Shown here: positions 1 to 9,792 of the stretch, one piece after another | How positions within the stretch are numbered: position 1 is the first letter of the stretch | Layout: every line of letters begins with the position of its first letter | From: Bombardia bombarda | Lineage: Eukaryota; Ascomycota; Sordariomycetes; Sordariales; Lasiosphaeriaceae | Direction of reading: 5' to 3' | DNA: 64,000 nucleotides | Assembly: GCA_030512295.1 (NCBI GenBank) | Contig: JAULSR010000006.1 | Span: 62,001-126,000 of the forward strand | Program-made: the position numbers and the translations under genes | The notes under the pieces: generated by a model | What the model was told of the DNA's origin: nothing | The model's database searches: none | The model's input: only the letters and a program-made list of their open reading frames with translations

Positions 1-3000
1 ACCCACTTCCCCATCAGGTTTCTCCACTACCGTGACCGGCTTCCCCGAACTCAGCCGACGTGATTTCTTGAACTTTGGAACATCGTCCGCCACCAGCACA
101 GGTCCTGCATGGAAGAAGGCCGTCATGTTGGACATGGACGACGCCCATGTCCAAGTTGGCAGGGCCAGTTCCTTAACGGGGAGGATACCTGAGTAGCCAT
201 GCACGGCCGAAAATGGATTGACCAGTGCCCCAAAGACGTTGAGTGTCTCACTTAGCGCCAAGTCGTACGCCTCAGCCGTTTTCCCGGTCGGGTCGACGTA
301 AGTTGCATGGAGCCGCGGATAGTTATCCGTGATGATCTCGACAAGCCTGGGTTCGCCGTCGTTGGTTTTCATGGGCTGCTGAGCTGAGCCCTTGGCGAAA
401 TGTGAGAAGAACTGACTCAGGTCCAACCAGTCGCCCTTGGCCAAAGACTCGAGTGGCTTAGCATTGAAGTAGCCTACCAGTCCGTCAAAGCCACGTTCAA
501 CGTCGCCGAGCTTGACGGGGAAATCGTAGACAGGCTTGCCAGTCGGAGAATTGATCTCGAGTAAGTGCTTATACTTGTCCTTTTTGTCCATGTCGTCTGC
601 CATCTGGCTCTCCAATTCCGGCGTAGCGAGCTCAAGCGCCCATCCCATATTAGCCAGCGCCAGTGGACGACCAACGAGAGCGTTTGTAAAATCAGCATAT
701 GCACTGGGCATTGGGTCTTGGGTTGCCGAGGCAGCTTTCAGCATCTTGTAAAATCGAGCCAGATAGTCTTCGTCTCTTGTAAGGGCTGCAACTAGCAGAG
801 AGAGTTGTCTCGCATCCTCTGCGACACCTCCCGGATTATCTGGTTTTTTGAAGGGAAGCCACTCTGGGGATGCCGTTGCACCCGTCTCGCCGCTGAGACG
901 AACTTCGCGATAGAAAGTGCCATCCTTGAGAAACAGCTGGAGACCTGAGTTGGCGTAGTTAACGACTACCCACCCCCAGATAGGGTTGTCCCATTCGTTC
1001 GCTGGTCTCCAGCCTTGCTTCACCGTTTCATCTGATGTCTTAACTGCGGTGGGCATGACAAAAGTGGCGCGAAGGCGTGTTGGTTGATTTATCTGCGGTG
1101 GAACTTGAACATACTCGCAGTTGGTTCGATATTCCGGCGTCTTCTCGGTCTCGATAATATTTGGCGTCGTGCCATCAGGCTTTGCCTGTGGCTGATACCA
1201 TTCGCTGATGCAAGGCCACACCTTTTGAGGACTATTGGTTATCCTCGGATCAACGGCATGAATGGCTTGGCCAAACTTGTCGATGATATTGAGCTTGGAA
1301 ATTTTGAATTGGCCGTGTGTCACCGGCTTAAAGACGGAGAAACCTCTGCCGTTTGACTTTTTACTGGTGCCATAAGGTGTTACGTCAGACTCGATGCCAA
1401 TAGACGCCATCGTAGGACCATCGAGCCCAATTATTCTGCGCTCCGCTTCCTCCAGAAATGTGAGATCTCCCGAAGGATCCTTGACAGAAGGTTTGACGTG
1501 GTTTCCCTGCTCCACGGTCACCATGTGTGAATTAAAACCAGCAAGGGGGGCACTCAGAAATTCTAGGAGGTGTAGGTTGTCATTGATGAGTGTTCGCTCC
1601 GCTTCTGGTGCTAAGTCGTTCAGCTTATCGGATGGCGTACCATCGAAGAGCTGTTTGACCTTTGCTCTGAGCGAGAAGCTTGGTTGAGGGAGGATAAGGA
1701 CGCGCCCTGAAAGCTTCCTGCTGTCTCTCTCTGCCACGTTTTGGTTCTTTTCTTCCAGATCAACATCCGACCGGATCCCAAAATGGAGCTTTTTCTTCTT
1801 GGAGAGGTAGGGTTTGTTTTCGTACAATGACCAAAGCTCGTCTGGAACATGCGTATACTCCACTTCCCACTCCAGGAACAGAGGAAACCACGGCTGAGTA
1901 TCGTGCCAAAAGTCTCGCCAAATGGGGCTCTTTGCGGTGGATCCAACTGTATCGTGGAACAATGGAGCCTGGTCTGTGATCAAAGGATTCTCCTTGCCAT
2001 CTCTTTTGTTTTCCAAGATCACAAATTCCTGAAGGAGCGCAGTTGCCGAAGCAATGATCTTTTCTGGCATCTGAGAAACACCCATCATCACATCCTCCCA
2101 GCCGTCTTTGTCCAACTTTGGCCGACCTTCAGATTTACCAAGCTGCAAATCTAGTCGAATCTTGAGAGGCTCGAGATAATCAGGCTCCCAGCCGGACTTG
2201 ACGCCTCCTACAAGTAGGGTTGGATCGCGTTGTTGTTGAAACGCGGGAAGAGTACCTGCAAGAAAGAGTTTATCGGCATCTGCGTCCTGGATGACCTTGA
2301 TCTCCTTCATGATATCTCCAAGTTGTATCTCAAGTTCGCTGATTGAGCCCTTGATGAGCGCGACATTGTCAAATGCATCGTTGATTATCTTGTTTTTGTC
2401 TTGATCTCGCTTCGGCATGTGGACCGTGACAAACTTCCACCATTCTGAAAACATGCTCCAGCGAAGTCTCTGCAGCTTCCTTGACACAGCATCCGCCAGT
2501 CGTCGGAGCTGATTCAATTCTATCAACTTCATTTGCATATGCTCTGGGACAGTTGGCTTTCCTCCGCCGTCGCTCCCGGAGAGGTGAAATAGCTCCCCTC
2601 CATCGAGTCGAAGATAGTTCCAATTGTACAGCATATCCGAGGCTTTAGCTTGAGATTCGACGCCGTCATCTGTGGCCAACAGTGCTTCCTCCAAGTTTTT
2701 CAACGCCTTCTCTACCTTTGCAATCTCGGTCTGGTCATCCTCATGTGCGCCAGCATAGGCCATTAGCGCATCCATTGGTGTTGTACCGACGGAGATTGGC
2801 AGAGTACCATTGATTAACTCAGCAAAAGAGTCTGCTGGGATATTCTTGGGTGGTTGTTCAACATCCCACTGGACCGAGTACATGGCGCCATGACAAAGAG
2901 TAAATGTCGGCTTATCTGCCTTCAGCCAGTTCTTAAATGCGGTGGGGAGCTCGACGGGCTTATCCCCGCCGTCGGGGGACTTAGGGTCTTTGACAGTCTC

Positions 3001-4038
3001 TTTGATCTTCATGTTCAAAATTGACAGCAATTCCTTTCTGGGTTTGTCAAGGCGAACCTGCTCCTTTTCGTCAGGTTGGAACAGGTCGGTCCTCAGCTTG
3101 GAGTGCCATCCCAGGACGTAGTAACTAGCAGAAGCGTGCTCCAGAAACTTCCCTTTGCCGTAATTGAAGTTGTCGACGATGGAAAAAACGTTGGAGCAAT
3201 GCGGCTGGTAATCGGGAAATAGCTGGTTGGAGGAGGACAAAAGCGAAAGATCAACCCAGCGAACACTGGTTTCCTTGTTGCTGACTCCTGTCTCTGAATC
3301 GCGCCAGGTCTCCTTCCAGCTCTCGGCCTTGGTTTTGGCACCAATAAAGACCTCGGCTTGACCTTTGAGATCAATCTTTGAAGTGTCTGTCTTGATGAAT
3401 GGCGAAACGTCCACTTGGAGATCAACATCCAGGTCAAGCTCATCGATGTCCCACATGCGGTCGCTCTCCAAAATCCACGCAGTGACGCGTTTCAGGCCAG
3501 AAGTAGCCGCCTCCACTGGGCGGATCGTGCTCATATCATCAATTTTCCGAACGATGAGCCAGCGGGTTGGCACTTCTGGGTATTTCTGTTGTGCCTGTTG
3601 ATCCTTGTCCTGGCTCTTGTCACTGACAGCCTTGCCGCTCCGATAAACCCGCGGCATGGTCCAGTGGATGTAGACACCCTGACGGTTGCGACGGGGCTCT
3701 CCAGTCCCCAAGTCAGTGAAGCGGGAGTTCTTCTGGGCCGGCCACGCATTGTGCAGATCGACGTCGTTCATGATATCGCTTTGAAGGTAGCGCTCATCGA
3801 GACGGAGGAAGCTGTAGTTTGGCTGGGCGATGGGTGCAATCTTGGCCTTCTTCTTACTGTCGGCCTCCTTGCCTCCTGCATCGCACACGGCCCTGTTGAA
3901 AACAAAGGCATCAACTTTGAGGGGCAGTAAGACATTCTGGTCGACGCCGACAGACGGGTCTGGATCTGGAGCAGGATCTGGAGCAGGATCTGGGATTGGA
4001 CCCGGGGTTGGGTCGGGAGTTGGATCTGGAGTAGACAT
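1..4038 (-). CDS. Very large intronless protein of unknown function, left half of a divergent pair; 3' end lies outside the window
   Basis: One uninterrupted reading frame runs leftwards from the ATG at 4038-4036 to the window edge, at least 1346 codons. I checked the frame base by base from about 480 to 4038 and over the first 500 bases and found no stop and no intron. The N-terminus has a Pro-Asp dipeptide run (residues about 4-27), then a globular protein. Landmarks are a GVYIHWTMP motif (about residue 120), a LSAPLAGFN motif (about 830) and a VHGYSGILPVK stretch (about 1280). There is no signal peptide or membrane segment, so a cytosolic protein is likely. From memory, bacterial proteins of more than 1000 residues carry closely similar motifs (an LHWALPD-like motif, a GFN motif, a GVH..TG.LPVK motif). 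I know no assigned function. The right neighbour (4796-8095) is divergent and belongs to what I believe is the usual partner family. Expression and family are inference; the open frame is seen directly. Confidence 0.85.
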   Translation of the reverse strand, partial: MSTPDPTPDPTPGPIPDPAPDPAPDPDPSVGVDQNVLLPLKVDAFVFNRAVCDAGGKEADSKKKAKIAPIAQPNYSFLRLDERYLQSDIMNDVDLHNAWPAQKNSRFTDLGTGEPRRNRQGVYIHWTMPRVYRSGKAVSDKSQDKDQQAQQKYPEVPTRWLIVRKIDDMSTIRPVEAATSGLKRVTAWILESDRMWDIDELDLDVDLQVDVSPFIKTDTSKIDLKGQAEVFIGAKTKAESWKETWRDSETGVSNKETSVRWVDLSLLSSSNQLFPDYQPHCSNVFSIVDNFNYGKGKFLEHASASYYVLGWHSKLRTDLFQPDEKEQVRLDKPRKELLSILNMKIKETVKDPKSPDGGDKPVELPTAFKNWLKADKPTFTLCHGAMYSVQWDVEQPPKNIPADSFAELINGTLPISVGTTPMDALMAYAGAHEDDQTEIAKVEKALKNLEEALLATDDGVESQAKASDMLYNWNYLRLDGGELFHLSGSDGGGKPTVPEHMQMKLIELNQLRRLADAVSRKLQRLRWSMFSEWWKFVTVHMPKRDQDKNKIINDAFDNVALIKGSISELEIQLGDIMKEIKVIQDADADKLFLAGTLPAFQQQRDPTLLVGGVKSGWEPDYLEPLKIRLDLQLGKSEGRPKLDKDGWEDVMMGVSQMPEKIIASATALLQEFVILENKRDGKENPLITDQAPLFHDTVGSTAKSPIWRDFWHDTQPWFPLFLEWEVEYTHVPDELWSLYENKPYLSKKKKLHFGIRSDVDLEEKNQNVAERDSRKLSGRVLILPQPSFSLRAKVKQLFDGTPSDKLNDLAPEAERTLINDNLHLLEFLSAPLAGFNSHMVTVEQGNHVKPSVKDPSGDLTFLEEAERRIIGLDGPTMASIGIESDVTPYGTSKKSNGRGFSVFKPVTHGQFKISKLNIIDKFGQAIHAVDPRITNSPQKVWPCISEWYQPQAKPDGTTPNIIETEKTPEYRTNCEYVQVPPQINQPTRLRATFVMPTAVKTSDETVKQGWRPANEWDNPIWGWVVVNYANSGLQLFLKDGTFYREVRLSGETGATASPEWLPFKKPDNPGGVAEDARQLSLLVAALTRDEDYLARFYKMLKAASATQDPMPSAYADFTNALVGRPLALANMGWALELATPELESQMADDMDKKDKYKHLLEINSPTGKPVYDFPVKLGDVERGFDGLVGYFNAKPLESLAKGDWLDLSQFFSHFAKGSAQQPMKTNDGEPRLVEIITDNYPRLHATYVDPTGKTAEAYDLALSETLNVFGALVNPFSAVHGYSGILPVKELALPTWTWASSMSNMTAFFHAGPVLVADDVPKFKKSRRLSSGKPVTVVEKPDGEVG

Positions 4039-4795
4039 TGGTGTCAATCGAGAGATGTCGATGTCAAGGTCGATGTCGATGTCGATAACGATCTGACAAC
4101 AAGGTGTTGAAAGTTCGAATGCTGCTTCGGCAAGGATTCCAAGTCGAAAATTGGGTACCTAGGTCCTTCTCCCGATCTATCTCTGCAATAGAGGCAGGCG
4201 CTACCTAGCACTGACCGGTCAAGTTCCAGGCATTGAAAGGCAGGTGCGGCTCAGAGCTCTCGGCGGTCCTCTGGTGTTCACAAACGCGTGCCTTCCTGCC
4301 CAGTCGGTTTCAATATTCTGGAGCAATTGCATCAAGGTTCTTTCCAGGTCGCCCCCTTCCCTGTTCGCCTCCTCCATTCGGTCATCGAGGTGCGCGGAAG
4401 CGTCAGGCCCCTCCCTCCCAATCGATTCCATGGAGGTTGCTGTTTCCATCCGCCGTTTCTGGCAAGGTGAAAGAAGGTGGGCCAAGCTGAACTTACCATC
4501 CCCTGCAGTTTCCCTAGCGCTCCACGCTATCGACTGCAGGATAATTCACGTCGCCTCGGTAAGTCCGCCTGCGACCCACCCCTGCCAATGACTCGCCACC
4601 CTTTTGGCTCGAACCACGCCCAGTCTGACGATATGGAATGTGATAGGGAAACATCCATGTCTGGGCAACTCATCACGACAATCGAGAACTTGAATTGGGT
4701 GGTGGTGGATCTGCGGTTGCCGTACTGTGGTGTTGCTCTTGTCGCTATTCTCTCGCAGCAGAGGTTTCAACATCAATTCCTCAAAGTCCGACGCT
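4039..4795. promoter_or_regulatory. Shared divergent promoter region between two large genes
   Basis: This 757-bp spacer separates two divergently oriented start codons and must hold both promoters. A CCAAT box is visible at 4585-4589. The first 60 bases next to the left gene consist of GAC/ATC repeats, seen as a gatgtcgatgtc-type run on the plus strand at 4055-4090. No clear TATA box was found. Short open frames on both strands here overlap each other and look random. A shared promoter would allow co-expression of the pair, which is inference. Confidence 0.5.
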
Positions 4796-7700
4796 ATGAA
4801 ATCGCAATATCGTCATTTGACGTTGAGACATGAGCAGCGAATTCTCAATGGCATCACACCCAAGCTGAAGCCAGGAGAAGCCGCCTTTCACTCTTTCTAC
4901 CTGCCCTCTCTCGGCGGCGGACTGCACACCATCACGGTCAACCAAACCATCGACGCAAAGGAGAGAGGGACGAAAACAGCCATTCCTGTCCTCCAACAGT
5001 TCAACGTCATTGCACCCAGATTCAATCTTCCGCCTGAGATTTTTGACTCGGTATACCCTCCGCCTGGTCATACTGCACTGCCCAAGACTCTTCCACACAT
5101 TGTGTTGAAGGACCCCCACTTTCCGTGGGAGCGCGATGGATCAGATAAGCCAAGTAGCGACATCAAGAACACTGTGCCATGGGTCGCCCTCATTGCTTTC
5201 ACAGCCGACGAGCTGCAGCTGCAAGAGGCAGAGGCTGCCCAGATATTCGGGTCCGAGGCGAGACCGAATGACAGTCTTGGATACGACATGAAAGTTTTAA
5301 GTGTTAGAGATATTCAGCATCCAGATGTAACAAACCAGATTCCCATACCGGATCTTAGAGAAGAAAAGGACACCATGTACACATCCGTCATCCCTCTAGG
5401 CGCAGAACTATTCAAGCATCTGTTCACCGACGGAGCTGGAAATGGGGATATCTCGAGGTACAGGTTCATGTCTCATGTGCGTGAAGTTGCCACCGACGGC
5501 ATGGTCTCTGATGGCGACGAGGATGCAGGCATGTACAGTATTGTCCTGTCACATCGTCTCGGGCCGCTTGAGGTCACCGCGCCAACGCCAGTCATGGTCC
5601 ATCTCGTGTCACTGGAGGGTCTCGAGTCGATCAAGGCCGACGACATCAAGAAACGTGTCTTGGTCACTAGCCTGTACAGCTGGAGCTATACCTCATTACC
5701 ACCCGACTCGTTTGACGTGAAAAGCGCGTTGGAAAAGCTGGGAACTGGGGGCTTGACCATATTCCGGACTTCAACATTGCCAAATGACAGGCCAGGTCCT
5801 GGCGACAAGTCCCTTGAGTCTATCATCACAAGGCGTCAAAATGATGGCTACAGCATCGTTCGCCATCGGACTATTACAGGCGAGGAGACAGCTTCCATTT
5901 ATCGTGGTCCATTAGTTCCCAACCCCGTTGCTCACCCTCTCCCGAATATGCCTTCTGAGGCGGGAATGCAGTCAAACTTTGGCTCCGATTTGCAAATCCT
6001 CGACCCAGACTTGTCTTTGATGGACATTTCGTACTCAACTGCTTGGCAGCTTGGAAAAACGTTAGCCATGGGCGACCAGTCGTTCGCAGCCGCCCTTTCA
6101 CGCCTGAGAGGGACGATCCATGCGCAAGCACTGGGTCGCGCCAAAGAAGACATTGACAAGAAAGCCGGGACTCACTCCTCTCGAGAAAGCACCATTGCAG
6201 GAATCAGTGAAATGGTGGCTGGATTGAGGGATATCAATAGCCAACTGCACGTGGACAAGACAGTGGCAACATCGATAAATAGGTGGAAACGTCCAACAAT
6301 GGAGAGCATCGACACCAGTCTTCATTCGCCTCACATCCTCTCCCAGATTTACGGCCATGCCAAGGAAGCTGCCCACACGGTCAGTTTGGCCACAGATGGA
6401 CAAAAGGCAGACTATCACAAGGTGCCTTCCAACACCGACTATGCTGTTGTGCAGGACTGGATCTTGGACAAGTTACACCTTGCCGGCGTCCCCGTGCACT
6501 ATCTGATTCCTGATCCATCTTATCTTCCCAAAGAGTCTCTCCGATTCTTTCACATTGACGAAAACTGGACCGATGCACTGGTCGATGGGGCTCTGAGTCT
6601 AGCAAACCACTGGGGAGCCAAACCCAATGAAGATCACTGTCGCACTGCTCTGAAGGAAGCCATCAACGACTACCTGGCCAAACCCAGGCAAGACCTGGGG
6701 TATTGTCAGCAGATGCCCAAATATGGCTTTTTCTTGCGCACCGAAGTGCTTTCCAAGTTTCCCGATCTCACAGTGAAGGCGACTTTTGCCAACACATTGC
6801 ATCAGTGGGAAGAAGAGAATGCCAAGCCGAAGGCACCAATTCTGGTTCAGAGGAAACTTGAGTCAGACACGATGTTATGTCTGTTTGATAGGATGCCTCC
6901 AGAGCTGAAGTCTCTTGAATTCATGCTACCTGCGCACCAGCAGTGCTTCACCGTCGCCTCCAGTCTGTCCGAGAGCCAGATAGAGATCGCACATAAACGA
7001 ATATACACGGGAAAGACCCCCGAGACAGATCAAGAGGTGCGACGGACAGCACTCTTTGAGTCAAAATACCCAACACCAAGCGTCCTTGACTGGAACTGGC
7101 GGACGATCAAGACAGAAGCATACACCAAGCTCATCTGGGATGTTCTCGACGCAAAGATGCTAGACAAGACCAAGTTCACTGAAACCGCAATGACCTCGGC
7201 CATCTTTGCAGTACAACTCAACGAGCCCATCTACACCCTCAGGATCGAGGCACCCGCCACAAACTCACTCACAACATGGTCGGAAGAGATCATCAACGCC
7301 CACGCCCCCTTCCAATTCCACGTCCCACCTTACCCCTCCCACCAACACCGCCCAGGCCCTCTCCCCATACCAGTATCCCGACCATCCATAGCCCGCACCA
7401 AACTCAACCGCCCCGTCACACTCACCAACATCATACCCTCCCCACAGCCAACCTTACAAAAGTCCAAGACCAACACCACCACACCCCCCGACGTCCTCGT
7501 CGCCCCGCCCCGCTTCGAATTCGGCGTCTACCCCGTCGGCTACAAAGACGCCGCCGTGCCCACCAACACCGGGCTGCCCATGGACCTGGTCGTCAGCCTC
7601 GTAATGCCGTGGAGCTACAACTACACATTGCTCAACATCACGGTCAAGATCGAGTGCGGCGACGTCAAGGACAAGTTCGACCCCATCCTTGAATATCGCC

Positions 7701-8095
7701 CCTTGATCTCGCGCGAGTACGAGTGTCCGCCGCCGACCATGTTGTCGAACCTGCGGTTTAATGTGCTCAAGAAGTGGGAGAAGGACGTGCTCGTGCTGGA
7801 GGTGGTGCCGCGCAAGAGGGAGGGGTTTAACTTTCAGAAGGTCAAGGAGGCGAGTTTTTTGCTTAGTATGGTCCCGGTGCTGCAGTGGCCGGATAAGGAG
7901 GTCAAGGCGTATGTGAATGTTGCGGTAACGTGTGAGGAGAAGCAGGCGTCGGGGTCGTATAGCGAGGAGGTTTTTATGAAGCCGGGGACGGTGGGGGGTG
8001 AGGCGGATGTGGAGGAGGAGAGTGGGGGGAGTGGGGATGAGTGGGAGGTTTTGGATGGGAGGAGGATGCCTCTGTTGCAGGCGCGTCGGGGTTGA
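4796..8095 (+). CDS. Large intronless protein of unknown function, right half of the divergent pair
   Basis: A single open frame of 1099 codons starts at ATG 4796 (protein begins MKSQYRHLTL). The frame is open further upstream only from a GTG at 4727, so the ATG is the sensible start. Motifs seen: a YPPPGH..LPHIVL..PHFPWER block (about residues 85-115), PWVALIAF (about 126), and a long conserved-looking block around residues 565-605 that includes LIPDPSYLPKESLRFF and NWTDALVDGALS. From memory, bacterial proteins carry nearly the same block (Pro-Glu-Ser-Ile-Arg-Phe-Phe, then an Asn-Trp and an Asp-Gly-Ala-Leu-Ser), also with unknown function. Residues about 840-910 are Pro/His/Thr-rich, and the last 50 residues are acidic and Gly/Glu-rich. 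There is no signal peptide or membrane helix. The divergent partner is the gene at 1-4038. Function is not known to me. Confidence 0.88.
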   Translation: MKSQYRHLTLRHEQRILNGITPKLKPGEAAFHSFYLPSLGGGLHTITVNQTIDAKERGTKTAIPVLQQFNVIAPRFNLPPEIFDSVYPPPGHTALPKTLPHIVLKDPHFPWERDGSDKPSSDIKNTVPWVALIAFTADELQLQEAEAAQIFGSEARPNDSLGYDMKVLSVRDIQHPDVTNQIPIPDLREEKDTMYTSVIPLGAELFKHLFTDGAGNGDISRYRFMSHVREVATDGMVSDGDEDAGMYSIVLSHRLGPLEVTAPTPVMVHLVSLEGLESIKADDIKKRVLVTSLYSWSYTSLPPDSFDVKSALEKLGTGGLTIFRTSTLPNDRPGPGDKSLESIITRRQNDGYSIVRHRTITGEETASIYRGPLVPNPVAHPLPNMPSEAGMQSNFGSDLQILDPDLSLMDISYSTAWQLGKTLAMGDQSFAAALSRLRGTIHAQALGRAKEDIDKKAGTHSSRESTIAGISEMVAGLRDINSQLHVDKTVATSINRWKRPTMESIDTSLHSPHILSQIYGHAKEAAHTVSLATDGQKADYHKVPSNTDYAVVQDWILDKLHLAGVPVHYLIPDPSYLPKESLRFFHIDENWTDALVDGALSLANHWGAKPNEDHCRTALKEAINDYLAKPRQDLGYCQQMPKYGFFLRTEVLSKFPDLTVKATFANTLHQWEEENAKPKAPILVQRKLESDTMLCLFDRMPPELKSLEFMLPAHQQCFTVASSLSESQIEIAHKRIYTGKTPETDQEVRRTALFESKYPTPSVLDWNWRTIKTEAYTKLIWDVLDAKMLDKTKFTETAMTSAIFAVQLNEPIYTLRIEAPATNSLTTWSEEIINAHAPFQFHVPPYPSHQHRPGPLPIPVSRPSIARTKLNRPVTLTNIIPSPQPTLQKSKTNTTTPPDVLVAPPRFEFGVYPVGYKDAAVPTNTGLPMDLVVSLVMPWSYNYTLLNITVKIECGDVKDKFDPILEYRPLISREYECPPPTMLSNLRFNVLKKWEKDVLVLEVVPRKREGFNFQKVKEASFLLSMVPVLQWPDKEVKAYVNVAVTCEEKQASGSYSEEVFMKPGTVGGEADVEEESGGSGDEWEVLDGRRMPLLQARRG

Positions 8096-9678
8096 GTTGG
8101 GCGGGATGGCTGGGGATATTGATTTAGATATACGTCGTTGCAGTAGCAGTGCAGGGGTGCTTTTGTAGGACATTGTAGAGAGATCAGCGAATACCGTTCA
8201 CTGAATGCCTATAGAGATACCCAGATAGGCACCATACCGTCATGAAAAAGTGTGGTATATCAAATTTTGCTCTTCAGTTCCGCTATCCAATGCGCCTAAC
8301 CTTTTGTCTATAGCTTCATGGCCAAGCAGCCGAATGACTCGGTGCTCAGCAAGTTAGTCTTGATATCTTTTCCTGAACAATACCAATAATAACCCAAGAA
8401 CCAAAGTCTGTATCCGAGGATGTCGGCTCGTACGCTGTTGAGTCGGGACAAGTAGAATTGTGGCAATCCCTTTTGCCCAACCCCTGTCTGTCCATAACCG
8501 TACTGTCATCTAAGGGGGTGATTATGAATGGAATTAGACAAGGCTCGACACCCCACTAGCACCTTTGGAAGCACTAAGGTTAATGAGGGTTTATATTTCG
8601 TCTTATGATGACTAGGCAACTATGTCATTGAGGGATGGGGTGAGCCGCATTGACATCTTTAGCACCGTGATTTTATGGAAGCTGGCAAAAGTGGGACGGT
8701 GTGGATTATAGATGTGTTGGAATTTGATGCTTTCCGGACAGCAATGTGGGTGGGCTTGTTGAGGCCTTGGGCTAATTTGTGTAGAGGTCCTCGAGATTGT
8801 GGATGAATATGTAGGATCATATGGGCTTGTGAGAATAGGCAGTAACTTTAGCCTTTCCAAGATCAACGATCAGCTTCCACTATTAAGTCTAGTGACTGCA
8901 GGTTTTTTTAGACAAATATGTTGCGACAATGAGCGACAAGACTTGGTTTTATACCCTGATGTGTGGTTAAAAAGAAACAACAGGAACAAACATTCAGTTT
9001 GTCTACCATAAGACGAGATTGGGGTAGAAACCTATCACAATCACGTATTCGTTCTACCTCTCAATGCATGGTCAATTACCAATGTGTTTGTTGGACTTCA
9101 TTGGCTACTGTCATCAAGAATTTTATTCAGAACAAACCGCTATCCAAGAAAAAACGCCAAACTCATACTCAGCGGCTGAAATTCAAAATGGTCATGGTTT
9201 ATGAGGATCAATGTCCGACTAAAATGAAGGGAGTATAACGAATTTTAGATGTTGGAGGTATGCCCATTGTATCATGTTGGCATGTTTGTAAAGAGTTCTA
9301 TTAGCTGAAAGATAACCCGAATGCTGTTCTGTTGCGTATTCGGTCTTTTCATAACCGCTGGGGTCTCAAGGGGCAAACAACGTCAAAATCATCCACAGAC
9401 ACTGTGCCAAACGCCGGCTAATCAAGTTAGCGCCTTCAGTTTGGAAGACCAGGATCGATGCCAATACGTATATAATGAAAGCTGAGTGCTACAGTATTAT
9501 ATCGTAGAGACAATAAACCTCAATTGTTCCCGCGCCGTAGGCTCTGGTTCATAACGTTTTGATGTGTCTTTCTAACATCAACTGTCGTTAAAGGCCTTTT
9601 GGTGAAGCTGCTATAAGTTGGACCTATTACCTGCTGAATGTATGTACCCCTATCCTTGGCCCCCGCCCTGCCAGTGAC
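8096..9678. other. Intergenic, no gene seen
   Basis: This stretch looks richer in A+T than the flanking genes and is full of stops in all frames. The only open frames are under 95 codons and have no recognisable protein character. I see no repeat, RNA gene or transposon end. Confidence 0.5.
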
Positions 9679-9792
9679 CTAGACCCCTTTTCGATTTTGG
9701 TATCTAAGCAACTTCTGGCGCACCCGTTTCAGGTAGCGTAGCTGGGCGTCTGTATTGTCACATTTAATAGGACCCCATTTCTTCTTCTCATC
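9679..9792 (-). pseudogene. Coding-like continuation after an in-frame TAG (probable lost C-terminus of the upstream hypothetical gene)
   Basis: Immediately after the TAG at 9795-9793 the same frame continues for 37 sense codons to a second TAG at 9681-9679. It contains a hydrophilic segment and a basic amphipathic stretch (LRYLKRVRQKLLRYQ) that fit the style of the preceding protein. A CAG-to-TAG change would explain the interruption. No intron with proper phase removes the stop: the only GT..AG candidate is 35 nt long and breaks the frame. Confidence 0.4.

Noticed and set aside
4727..4795. N-terminal extension of the right-hand giant protein, apparently starting Met-Val-Leu-Leu
   Set aside because: The codon at 4727 is GTG, not ATG. 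The hydrophobic run is leader sequence and not a signal peptide; the ATG at 4796 is used instead.
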